Below are positions 1-7,794 of a DNA stretch of 7,794 nt, one piece after another. Within the stretch, counting starts at the first letter, position 1; each line of letters opens with the position of its first letter. The stretch is from Spirochaetia bacterium. Lineage in GTDB: Bacteria > Spirochaetota > Leptospirae > Leptospirales > Leptonemataceae. The stretch spans positions 1 through 7,794 of the forward strand of contig JACPZR010000350.1 in assembly GCA_016195395.1 (NCBI GenBank). Direction: 5' to 3'. A program made the translations under genes and the position numbers. The notes below the pieces were generated by a model. That model was not told where the DNA came from, ran no database searches, and saw only the letters and a list, made by a program, of their open reading frames with translations.

Positions 1-195
1 GAAGCGGAAGCGATCAAGTCGCGCGGTATGCGCGAAGTCGACCTCGCTATGGATGCGGCCCTCCAGCGCCTCCATCACACGGTGACGGACCTCTCAATTA
101 CGGTGGCCTCCCAGATTATTGGGAGAAGCCTGTCAAAAGAGGATCATGGTCGGTTCATCGATGAATCGATTGAAAAGATCCGCGGCATGAACTGA
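1..195 (+). CDS. atpF: ATP synthase Fo subunit b, C-terminal part
   Basis: Subunit b forms the peripheral stalk that holds the F1 head against the membrane sector. Only the last 64 residues are present; the membrane anchor and most of the long helix lie upstream of the window. The visible part is a charged helix that reads on into ITVASQIIGRSLSKEDHGRF, which matches the usual C-terminal end of subunit b (a small-residue helix, an I(I/L)GR turn, then an acidic stretch ending in a helix of the DESIEKI type). This end is the part known to contact the delta subunit. The TGA stop is one base before the atpH start, so the two genes are probably translationally coupled. Identity rests on this C-terminal pattern together with position directly before atpH and atpA. 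Confidence 0.9.
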   Translation, partial: EAEAIKSRGMREVDLAMDAALQRLHHTVTDLSITVASQIIGRSLSKEDHGRFIDESIEKIRGMN

Positions 196-196
196 T

Positions 197-766
197 ATGG
201 CCGGCGAAAAAGTTGGAAATATATACGCCGCGGCGCTTCTGGAGCTTGCAGAGCAGAAGAAGGAAGCGCAGCCGATAGAGGAAGAGCTTGCCGATGTGGC
301 AAAGCTCCTCGCGGCGGATGAGGGAGTTTGGAAATTCTTCCGATCGCCCGTCATTGATCCCAAAGAGAAGATGCAGATCCTCTCAAAGGCTGTGAAGGGA
401 TCTGTATCGGAGCTTATGTTCAACTTTTTGGGCGTGATCGCTGCCCGTCGTCGTTTTGACGACCTGCACGAGATTGCCTTGGCCTATGCTCATCTCTTGG
501 ATTCAAAGAGCGGCCGCAGGCGCGTTCGCGTTCGTATGGGCGCAGAGGCCACAAAAGACCAGTTGGAGAAGCTCAAGAAAGCGCTGAAAGATTTCTTGAA
601 AGCGGAAGTCGTTTTAGAAGCAGAAACGGAAGTCGATCTGATGGGCGGAATGGTCGTCCGGTCAGGGGACTACCTCATAGACACAAGTGTTCGCAATCAT
701 TTGCAGCGTATTAAGCGCGAGTTATTGAACAAGCGTATTCTGGGCAGAGACTATTATGAAAATTAA
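197..766 (+). CDS. atpH: ATP synthase F1 subunit delta
   Basis: Delta (OSCP-like) sits on top of F1 and joins the alpha subunits to the b stalk. The product has 189 residues, slightly longer than many delta subunits. The N-terminal half begins with the typical helix [12 protein letters not shown] (residues 7-18), and a conserved [16 protein letters not shown] stretch lies near residues 75-90. The C-terminal half carries the delta-subunit signature region [11 protein letters not shown] (148-158), followed by a helix with RIKREL. The ATG at 197 is one base after the atpF stop; no strong Shine-Dalgarno is visible, consistent with coupling. Its 3' end overlaps the start of atpA by 11 bases. The YYEN end recalls Leptospira delta subunits, from memory only. 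Confidence 0.95.
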   Translation: MAGEKVGNIYAAALLELAEQKKEAQPIEEELADVAKLLAADEGVWKFFRSPVIDPKEKMQILSKAVKGSVSELMFNFLGVIAARRRFDDLHEIALAYAHLLDSKSGRRRVRVRMGAEATKDQLEKLKKALKDFLKAEVVLEAETEVDLMGGMVVRSGDYLIDTSVRNHLQRIKRELLNKRILGRDYYEN

Positions 767-2288
767 GACAGACGAGATTACAAGCGTTCTCAAGAAGGAA
801 ATTCAGAGCTACCAAACACGGCTCGACTTGTCCGAAGTGGGAGAACTCATTTCCGTAGGGGACGGTATTGCCCGCATCTACGGTCTTGATAACGTCATGG
901 CGAACGAGATGATCGAGTTCGAAGATGGGACGCTGGGTCTTGCCTTCAACTTGGAAGAAAACTCCGTGGGCGCCGTGGTCCTGGGTGAATATTCGCAGCT
1001 CCGCGAAGGGTTCTCCGTAAAACGCACCCGCCGTGTTCTTGAAGTTCCCGTGGGAGAGGCAATGCTTGGACGCGTCGTTGACGCAATGGGCCGCCCCATC
1101 GACGGAAAAGGTCCTATCAATACCAAGAAAACCCGTCCTGTTGAAGTGATCGCGCCCGGGATTGCCCGCCGCAAGCCCGTAACCGAGCCGCTTCAGACCG
1201 GCATCAAAGCCATTGACGCAATGATTCCCATTGGCCGGGGACAGCGGGAGTTGATTATCGGAGACCGCGGAACCGGCAAAACGGCCATCGCTGTCGACGC
1301 GATCATCAACCAGAAAGGCAAAGACGTTATCTGTGTGTATGTGGCCATCGGCCAGAAAGCGGCCAAAGTGGCTGCGCTCCGCGAAAAACTCCAGGGCCTG
1401 GGTTGCATGGACTTCACCATCATCGTAGCCGCCACCGCCTCCGATCCGGCTGCGCTCCAGTATCTGGCGCCGTATGCCGGCTGCACAATGGCTGAGTACT
1501 TCATGTATGAAAAGGGCGCGGCTACCCTTGTGGTGTATGACGACCTTACCAAGCAGGCCAACGCCTACCGTCAGATGTCGCTCCTTCTGCGTCGTCCGCC
1601 GGGTCGCGAAGCGTTCCCTGGGGACGTGTTCTATCTCCACAGCCGCCTCTTGGAGCGCGCAGCGAAACTGAACGAGAAATACGGCAGCGGCAGCCTCACA
1701 GCGCTCCCCATCATCGAGACCCAGGAAGGGGAGGTTTCTGCCTACATCCCGACCAACGTTATTTCGATTACGGACGGTCAGATCTATCTTCAGCCGAACC
1801 TCTTTGCCTCCGGCCAGCGGCCCGCAGTCGATGTGGGGATTTCCGTATCTCGCGTGGGCAGTAACGCCCAGATCAAAGCGATCCGCAGTGTTGCCGGTAA
1901 GCTGAAATTGGACATGGCCCAGTTCCGCGCTCTTGAAGCCTTTGCGCAGTTGGGAACGGAATTGGACCCCGCCACGCAGGCGCAGTTGGACCGCGGTTAC
2001 CGCGTGCTCGAAGTGCTCAAGCAGGACGAGTCGGACCCGTGGGAAGTGGAAGATCAGGCTATTTCAATGTTCGCGGTAACGCGTGGTTTGATGGACAAAG
2101 TGCCCATTGAGCGCGTGCGCGAGTTTGAGAAAGCGCTCATTCAGTATATGCATGAAGCGCATCCCGAAATCCCGCGGGCCATCAAAGAGAAGAAAGTCAT
2201 CGAAGATGAGCGTTCTCTTGAGAAAACGATCCACGAGTTCACGGATTCCTTTTTGAGCAAAGCCGCAGACGTACGCGGTTTGAGATGA
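756..2288 (+). CDS. atpA: ATP synthase F1 subunit alpha
   Basis: Alpha is the non-catalytic nucleotide-binding subunit of the F1 hexamer. The product has 510 residues, normal for the family. Residues 25-95 form the beta-barrel domain ([11 protein letters not shown]). The nucleotide-binding domain has the P-loop GDRGTGKT (169-176) and the Walker B strand ATLVVYDDL (256-264). The family signature [10 protein letters not shown] (356-365) is followed directly by Arg366, the arginine finger that reaches into the catalytic site of beta. The C-terminal helical domain includes [16 protein letters not shown]. Position 172 is Gly, where many alpha subunits have Gln (GDRQTGKT). The start at 756 lies inside the end of atpH with only a weak GA-rich upstream stretch, so translation is probably coupled to atpH. 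The frame is intact. Confidence 0.98.
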   Translation: MKIKTDEITSVLKKEIQSYQTRLDLSEVGELISVGDGIARIYGLDNVMANEMIEFEDGTLGLAFNLEENSVGAVVLGEYSQLREGFSVKRTRRVLEVPVGEAMLGRVVDAMGRPIDGKGPINTKKTRPVEVIAPGIARRKPVTEPLQTGIKAIDAMIPIGRGQRELIIGDRGTGKTAIAVDAIINQKGKDVICVYVAIGQKAAKVAALREKLQGLGCMDFTIIVAATASDPAALQYLAPYAGCTMAEYFMYEKGAATLVVYDDLTKQANAYRQMSLLLRRPPGREAFPGDVFYLHSRLLERAAKLNEKYGSGSLTALPIIETQEGEVSAYIPTNVISITDGQIYLQPNLFASGQRPAVDVGISVSRVGSNAQIKAIRSVAGKLKLDMAQFRALEAFAQLGTELDPATQAQLDRGYRVLEVLKQDESDPWEVEDQAISMFAVTRGLMDKVPIERVREFEKALIQYMHEAHPEIPRAIKEKKVIEDERSLEKTIHEFTDSFLSKAADVRGLR

Positions 2289-2292
2289 CGCA

Positions 2293-3195
2293 ATGGCTGG
2301 TTCCAAGGAACTAAAGAAACGCATACAATCCGTCCAGAATACGCGTAAGATAACGCGTACAATGGAGCTGGTATCTGCGGCCAAGTCCAAGCGTATGGTG
2401 GACCGCGTGAATGCGGCACGTCCGTACTCGGACAAGGTCAGCGAGATCCTCTTGTCGCTCGCGCCTTTGGCGGAAGAGATTGATTCGCCGTTGGTGCGTC
2501 ATGCAGAGAATCCCAAGAAAGTGGCTCTGTTGGTGGTGACTGCGAACCGTGGTCTCTGCGGCGGTTACAACTCGTCCATCCTCAAGATGGCACGACGTCG
2601 GATTGACCATTATAAGTCGCAGGGCCAGGACGTTGAAATTCACGTGGTGGGTAAAAAGGGAATCGGGTATTTCCGCTTCCTGAAGATGGAAACCGCGAGC
2701 CGCCACGATAACATTGACGACACGTTTCGCTATACCACTGCTGAACAGCTGGCAGACACCTTCATGGCGTCCTTTTCCCGCGGGCAGGTAGATAAGGTAG
2801 AGATTCTCTCAACGCTTTACTACAGCGCCGCGCGCCAGAAACCGGGCATCACCCGGCTTCTGCCCTTGGCTCCGGGGATGATTCCTAACGACGAAGGGGA
2901 GTGGGCCAAACCGCAGGGGATCTCTGCCGTTCTTGACGGGAACTTCATTTACGAACCGGCGCCTGAAGGCATTCTGCGCGGGCTTTTGCCGCTCGTTGTG
3001 AAGACGATGACCTTCCGCGCGCTCTTGGAATCCGTAACGTCGGAACAGATTTACCGCCGCGTGGCCATGAAGTCGGCCTCGGATGCGGCTCAAGACATGA
3101 TCAAAACACTAACAAGGACTTATAACAGGGTCCGCCAGGCATCGATTACGCAGGAAATTGCCGAGATCGTAGCGGGCGCAGACGCCATTTCGTAG
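2293..3195 (+). CDS. atpG: ATP synthase F1 subunit gamma
   Basis: Gamma is the rotating central shaft that passes through the alpha3beta3 ring and drives its conformational changes. The product has 300 residues, close to the usual 285-300. The N-terminal helix has the family pattern KKRIQSVQNTRKITRTMELV (residues 8-27), which pairs with the C-terminal helix SASDAAQDMIKTLTRTYNRV (261-280) to form the coiled coil. The Rossmann-like middle domain contains the conserved TANRGLCGGYN motif (83-93). The ending ITQEIAEIVAGADAI is the standard gamma C-terminus. The gene starts four bases after the atpA stop and ends nine bases before atpD. No anomalies were seen. Confidence 0.97.
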   Translation: MAGSKELKKRIQSVQNTRKITRTMELVSAAKSKRMVDRVNAARPYSDKVSEILLSLAPLAEEIDSPLVRHAENPKKVALLVVTANRGLCGGYNSSILKMARRRIDHYKSQGQDVEIHVVGKKGIGYFRFLKMETASRHDNIDDTFRYTTAEQLADTFMASFSRGQVDKVEILSTLYYSAARQKPGITRLLPLAPGMIPNDEGEWAKPQGISAVLDGNFIYEPAPEGILRGLLPLVVKTMTFRALLESVTSEQIYRRVAMKSASDAAQDMIKTLTRTYNRVRQASITQEIAEIVAGADAIS

Positions 3196-4632
<1,437 letters not shown>

Positions 4633-4633
4633 T

Positions 4634-5053
4634 ATGTCGCAGTACGGCGTTCTGAAAGTCAGCGTCGTTACTCCGGCGCGCCTGTTGTTCGAGGGAGACG
4701 CGGACTCACTGACGGTCCCTACAACGTCGGGCCTGATAGGGATTTTGCCCGGACACGCCCCGCTTTTGTCCATGCTCGGCTACGGTCTTCTGACGGCACA
4801 CCATCATGCAGGCATTCTAAAGCTGATCGTGTATGGCGGCTTTCTCGAAGTCAAAGGCAACCACGTTACCGTGCTTGCCGGCGATGCAGAACTGCCCACG
4901 GAAGCCGATTTGGAGAACCTGGAAGATGACTTGGCGGAAGCAAATGCGCTTCCGGGCAAGACTGTCCTGGAGCAGGAGCACCGTGCCAGCCGGCTTCAGA
5001 CGCTCCAAGCGCGCCGCCAATACGGCCAAAAGAAGCCTGTCGAAGCTTCCTGA
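4634..5053 (+). CDS. atpC: ATP synthase F1 subunit epsilon
   Basis: Epsilon binds the foot of gamma and the c-ring, and its C-terminal helices can inhibit ATP hydrolysis. The product has 139 residues, a full two-domain length. The N-terminal beta-sandwich begins LKVSVVTPARLLFEGDADSL and has the conserved GILPGHAPLL motif (36-45), then a strand with VYGGFLEVKGNHVTVLAGDA (67-86). The C-terminal part (about 88-130) is a charged helical pair, so the inhibitory domain is not truncated. It is the last gene of the operon: a terminator follows about 30 bases after the stop. Confidence 0.96.
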   Translation: MSQYGVLKVSVVTPARLLFEGDADSLTVPTTSGLIGILPGHAPLLSMLGYGLLTAHHHAGILKLIVYGGFLEVKGNHVTVLAGDAELPTEADLENLEDDLAEANALPGKTVLEQEHRASRLQTLQARRQYGQKKPVEAS

Positions 5054-5083
5054 CGCTCCATATATCGTAACGTCTGTGTAGTG

Positions 5084-5122
5084 TTTTGGCCCTGGCCGCT
5101 TTGGCAGGGCCTTTTCGCTTTT
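5084..5122 (+). terminator. Rho-independent terminator of the atp operon
   Basis: GGCCCTG (5088-5094) and CAGGGCC (5105-5111) form a perfect 7-bp stem. Two further CC/GG pairs are possible past a bulged G, leaving a GCTTT loop. TTTT follows directly, and a second TTTT comes three bases later. The hairpin sits about 30 bases after the atpC stop, as expected for the end of the operon. On the opposite strand no T run follows the stem, so it acts in one direction only. Confidence 0.85.
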
Positions 5123-5132
5123 CCGGGCTTTG

Positions 5133-5162
5133 CCGGCCCCTGTCTCTAGGGTTGAAGGCCGG
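5133..5162 (+). other. Imperfect GC-rich hairpin in the intergenic region
   Basis: CCGGCC (5133-5138) and GGCCGG (5157-5162) are inverted repeats, with a CCCT/AGGG pairing partly extending the stem on the inside. No T run follows, so it is not an evident terminator. It could be a backup attenuator or a structured leader of the downstream gene, or chance in GC-rich DNA. No convincing promoter is visible between here and the next gene. Confidence 0.3.
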
Positions 5163-5486
5163 ATTCGCGTCACAATTCCGAATTTTCGGTTGTGAAAACG
5201 CGTCTAATGAGTCAGATTTGCCATACCTGCGTTCCGATGATGAATCAGGACACCTTTCTCGCAATGGATAAGCCAGGGAATCATTCCGAACTTGAGGAGC
5301 TGACACCTCTTGAGTTGGACGAGTCACTCGATCTGGATTTGTCGGTCCCGGACCTTGGGCCGGCATCGGCTCCGGACTTGAGCGACGATGATCTACTCCG
5401 GCGACGGCCTCTCCCTTGAGACGGACCTCGACGAGCTTTCTCAGCCGTCTGATTCCTCGGCCGTTGAAATGGTTGAAGACGAGTCG

Positions 5487-5525
5487 ATCACGTTATCCGA
5501 CTCTGAACTGGAACACATTCTCGAC
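5487..5525 (+). repeat. LSxxEL motif copy 1
   Basis: It encodes ITLSDSELEHILD, the first clear copy of the motif in the acidic gene. About 120 residues separate it from copy 2. Confidence 0.75.
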
Positions 5526-5846
5526 AATTCCGGCCCCGACCTGTTCGATGAGGGAACACCGACCGTGGATGCGGAACCGTCGCTCTCTGATGACGCGCTT
5601 CCTGAACTGGACCTGGGTGACGCGTCCGAATTCTCCTCCGGCGCATCGTTGGAAGAAGCCCCGCCGGAAGAGCCCTTTGGCCTTCCGGACGAACTAAGTT
5701 CGGAAGAACCGATGATGGGTGAAGTCCACCATGACGTTGATCTGAGCGGGACGGAACCTCTTGAGCACGATCTTGGCCACGAAAGCGACTTCGCGGCGCA
5801 CGACTCCGTGCCCTCCATGATGGACGACGTAGACGATGAAGGCCCC

Positions 5847-5885
5847 GTGGCTCTCTCTGAAGATGAGCTGGGAAGCATTCTGAGC
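5847..5885 (+). repeat. LSxxEL motif copy 2
   Basis: It encodes VALSEDELGSILS. It is preceded by SVPSMMDDVDDEGP, which resembles the block in front of copy 5. Copy 3 begins 58 codons later. Confidence 0.75.
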
Positions 5886-6020
5886 GATGTTGAAGAAGGT
5901 CCGCCTGAACCGCTGATGGGAGCCGAGGAGCCGGCTGATTTTGCCGCTGACCTTTCGCACGTGGGAGCGGACGAATCCCTTTCCGCCTCTGGCGACGATT
6001 TCGCGGAGAAGGAAGAAGAG

Positions 6021-6156
6021 ATCACTCTGTCCGACGCGGAACTCGAAAGTGTTCTGCTCGATATGGATGCCCCTGTTGAGTCAGCTGACGCTCACCACAT
6101 GGGCGCCGGCGGTGACAGAAACGCACGGCGGTCTTTTTGAAGACGAAGACGAGCAG
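6021..6156 (+). repeat. Tandem repeat unit 3 (about 45 residues)
   Basis: The unit starts with ITLSDAELESVLL and continues through DMDAPVE, HHMGAG and an acidic end, FEDEDEQ. It contains the second frame change; with one base removed its length is 45 codons. Confidence 0.7.
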
Positions 6157-6294
6157 ATAACGTTATCCCCTTAAGAGCTTGGAAATATCGTATCAGAAGC
6201 GGAAGAAGAGCACCCTGGACACGAAGAGCATGCCGTGCACGAAATGGGGGCAGGGATGCCCTCGATCATGGACGCCGGTGACGAGGACGAAGTC
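6157..6294 (+). repeat. Tandem repeat unit 4 (46 codons, with stop)
   Basis: The unit reads ITLSP, stop, ELGNIVSEAEEE, then HEMGAGMPSIMDAGDEDEV. The order of LSxxEL, acidic helix, His/MGAG and DEDE end matches unit 3. TAA (6172-6174) falls at the variable position before the conserved EL. Confidence 0.7.
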
Positions 6295-6429
6295 GTAGCT
6301 CTGTCTGATGTTGAGCTGGATAGAATTCTTGAAGATGTAGAAGCGCCTGAAGAGCACCTTGATCAGGCAGGGTACGAGGCCGAGCATACTATGGGAGCGC
6401 ATGCTCCCGCCCACAAAGATGAAAACGTT
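6295..6429 (+). repeat. Tandem repeat unit 5 (45 residues)
   Basis: The unit starts VALSDVELDRILEDVEAPEE and passes through HTMGAHAPAH to KDENV. It is followed by IVLDDYEDIG, which looks like the degenerate start of a sixth unit. Confidence 0.7.
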
Positions 6430-6741
6430 ATTGTTCTCGATGATTATGAGGACATTGGAGCCGGTCACGGTCACGGGGCTGCCGGTGTGGGGGCAGCAAT
6501 CGGAGCGGCTGGCGCAGGCGCTGCCCTTGGCGCTGCCGCTGCATCGGAACATCACGACAAGCTTGCGGACAGCATCTCAAAGACAGCGGAGATCAACAAG
6601 GAAGAAGTCCGCCGCATGATTTCTTACCTGGATACGCTGTTTGACAGCCTTCCCGACGATGCCGTCCGGGAATTCAGTAAATCGGAGTACTTCAGCCTTT
6701 ATCGGAAACTCATGTCCGATTTGGGATTGTCATGAGCACCT

Positions 6742-7794
6742 ATGGGACTTCTTGACAGAGCCCGGGGTCTGCGAGAGAGTATAACGCCCAAACGCGGCCT
6801 GCTCGCCCGGGCAGGGGCCTTGGCGGAGACAGCCGGGTCCACACAAGACGCCGCACCATCCTCTAAATCTGCACGGAAAGGGGGTCTCCTCCAGAGAGCC
6901 TCTTCCTTTTTGCGTCAGGACAAAGACAGTCCGTCGGGACGGCCTGCGTCCACAACCGCCGTTCAGAAACCGTCGCCTGGGCCCGGAGCGTCTACTCCCG
7001 CCGCAAGGTCGGAGAAGATATCCAAGCCCATGGGGCTTCTCAAGAGAGCGCTTGGTTTCAAGGAACCGGTGTCGCAAGAGAAACCCGCCGCCGCGCTCCG
7101 CGATGAGCATGCAGATCAGGCGGTCGAGACCAAGCCAGCGGCTCCTACGCGCCACGCAACCGGGACTGACGTTACAAGCGAGCCGGTGCCGCTGCGTCTG
7201 AATGAATCGAACATCGATCTTTCCGAGGATCGATTCCATGAGCCTGTTGACCAGCCCAAACCCCAGATGCGGGAAGAACCGGACGAGTTACCGTCGTTCG
7301 AATCTATAGACGAGCCGCTGTCAGAGCCGTATAACGCTCCTCACGAAGATCTGGAAACATCTGTCCCGCACTCAATACATCCTAAAGACGCCTTGGAATC
7401 CGCAGCGATTGAGCCTGCGCCCAAATTTGATGAGTCTGCGTTCGCGCCGGAAGATTCGGCATCAGACGTTATGGGCGCGCACAGCGAAGAACTCCCGGCC
7501 TCATCCGGCACAGACTTGGAAGATGCGCTGCCCGCATTTCCCGATTGGGAAAATGAGGCGTTGGCAGAGGCGGAGCACAGCTTTGATGCCGCGGCCGCCC
7601 CGGCGCCGGCCACCCAGGACTTCTTGTTTGACAGTGATTCTGATCACCACACGCTCCCGGCCGAAGCGCACATTGGAAGTCAGAAGAAAATCGACAACTA
7701 CATGGCGTTGTTCGACATATCCAAAGACCTCTCCAGGATTCATGACCTGAGCGCTCTCTGGGATGCCGCCGTGTTCGGTGTTGTAGGGCAGATC
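6742..7794 (+). CDS. Hypothetical protein with GLLxRA repeats, 3' end outside the window
   Basis: This open frame has 351 codons without a stop and continues past the window. The family is not recognised. Residues 1-110 are basic and contain four GLLxRA motifs: GLLDRA (2-7), GLLARA (19-24), GLLQRA (48-53) and GLLKRA (98-103). Each is followed by a short helix-like stretch, and Pro/Ser/Ala-rich linkers separate the last three. Residues about 150-305 are acidic, Pro-rich and probably disordered. From about 313 a folded domain seems to begin (KIDNYMALFDISKDLSRIHD, then LSALWDAAVFGVVGQI); its style recalls the first helix of GAF-type sensor domains, but too little is visible to assign it. The ATG at 6742 is six bases after the preceding stop, with only a weak GAG upstream, which suggests coupling to the acidic gene. 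No signal peptide or transmembrane segment is seen. Confidence 0.75.
   Translation, partial: MGLLDRARGLRESITPKRGLLARAGALAETAGSTQDAAPSSKSARKGGLLQRASSFLRQDKDSPSGRPASTTAVQKPSPGPGASTPAARSEKISKPMGLLKRALGFKEPVSQEKPAAALRDEHADQAVETKPAAPTRHATGTDVTSEPVPLRLNESNIDLSEDRFHEPVDQPKPQMREEPDELPSFESIDEPLSEPYNAPHEDLETSVPHSIHPKDALESAAIEPAPKFDESAFAPEDSASDVMGAHSEELPASSGTDLEDALPAFPDWENEALAEAEHSFDAAAAPAPATQDFLFDSDSDHHTLPAEAHIGSQKKIDNYMALFDISKDLSRIHDLSALWDAAVFGVVGQI

Larger units (their letters stand above)
5264..6735 (+). pseudogene. Acidic repeat protein gene, interrupted by two frame changes and a stop
   Basis: The family is not recognised. Three successive frames (5264-5419, about 5388-6138, and about 6118-6735) share the same very acidic, Asp/Glu/Ser/Leu-rich composition and the same repeat motif. 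They join into one product of 489 codons if one base is skipped near 5399 and one near 6117. An in-frame TAA at 6172 interrupts the motif ITLSPxEL. The joined product has an acidic N-terminus, five copies of (I/V)xLSxxEL, and a Gly/Ala-rich segment (6457-6546) with His on both sides. It ends in a compact charged domain (about the last 60 residues) that includes SLPDDAVREFSKSEYFSLYR. No signal peptide is seen. The start is uncertain: ATG 5264 is chosen because acidic sequence begins there, with AGGA 13 bases upstream; GTG 5192 and ATG 5207, 5237 and 5240 are in the same frame. It may be a true pseudogene or an intact gene with sequence errors. Confidence 0.7.

Noticed and set aside
711..1640. 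Antisense open frame of 309 codons opposite atpA
   Set aside because: It lies wholly opposite intact atpH/atpA coding sequence, its product shows no family features, and long antisense frames are expected in GC-rich conserved genes.
5084..5122. Bidirectional terminator
   Set aside because: The opposite strand lacks a T run after the stem, and no gene converges on it from the right.
5123..5263. Promoter for the downstream genes
   Set aside because: TTG-like -35 candidates exist (for example near 5152), but none has a good -10 box at 16-18 bases, so no position could be supported.
4866..5366. Antisense open frame across the end of atpC and the intergenic region
   Set aside because: It runs through the terminator hairpin, its composition is Pro/Arg-rich like a shadow frame, and no ribosome binding site is visible.
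5382..6138. Programmed +1 ribosomal frameshifting in the acidic gene
   Set aside because: Neither site has a convincing known +1 slippery context, two separate sites would be needed, and the additional in-frame TAA would not be bypassed by frameshifting.
6172..6174. Stop-codon readthrough or recoding at TAA
   Set aside because: TAA is not used for selenocysteine or pyrrolysine, and the nearby frame changes make a simple mutation or sequence error likelier.

Overview
The window carries the distal part of a bacterial F1Fo ATP synthase operon, followed by two accessory genes of unknown function. The gene order atpF-atpH-atpA-atpG-atpD-atpC is the standard bacterial one. The window opens inside atpF (subunit b). 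The five F1 genes are complete, with gaps of 1 to 9 bases or a short overlap (atpH/atpA, 11 bases). A Rho-independent terminator closes the operon about 30 bases after atpC.

Base composition is moderately GC-rich. From memory of the family, several details fit a Leptospirales-type spirochaete (Leptonema or Turneriella-like): the MKIKTDEI start of the alpha subunit, the GDRGTGKT form of its P-loop, the YEN end of the delta subunit, and the use of an F-type ATPase. This placement is an inference made without a database search.

Layout: 1-5053 is the ATP synthase operon. 5054-5263 is a 210-base intergenic region with the terminator and a second, imperfect hairpin. 5264-6735 is a very acidic, repeat-rich gene. 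As it stands it is split over three reading frames and also carries an in-frame TAA. Joining the pieces with two one-base corrections gives 489 codons before the final stop, 488 of them sense and one TAA. It holds at least four clear copies of an (I/V)xLSxxEL motif, plus one carrying the stop codon. The last three copies form tandem units of about 45 residues. A Gly/Ala-rich segment and a compact charged C-terminal domain follow. 6742-7794 is an open frame of at least 351 codons that runs off the end of the window. Its basic N-terminal part repeats the motif GLLxRA four times, then comes a long acidic, proline-rich, probably disordered linker, and the beginning of a folded domain at the edge.

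The ATP synthase genes work together as the F1 catalytic head (alpha, beta, gamma, delta, epsilon) and the b stalk, coupling proton (or sodium) flow to ATP synthesis. The two downstream genes lie behind a terminator and are probably a separate unit. They may act together, since only 6 bases separate them and their charges are complementary, but no function can be assigned from sequence alone. I saw no mobile element, CRISPR array, RNA gene or defence system. The parts most worth a second look are the broken repeat gene and the GLLxRA protein beside it.
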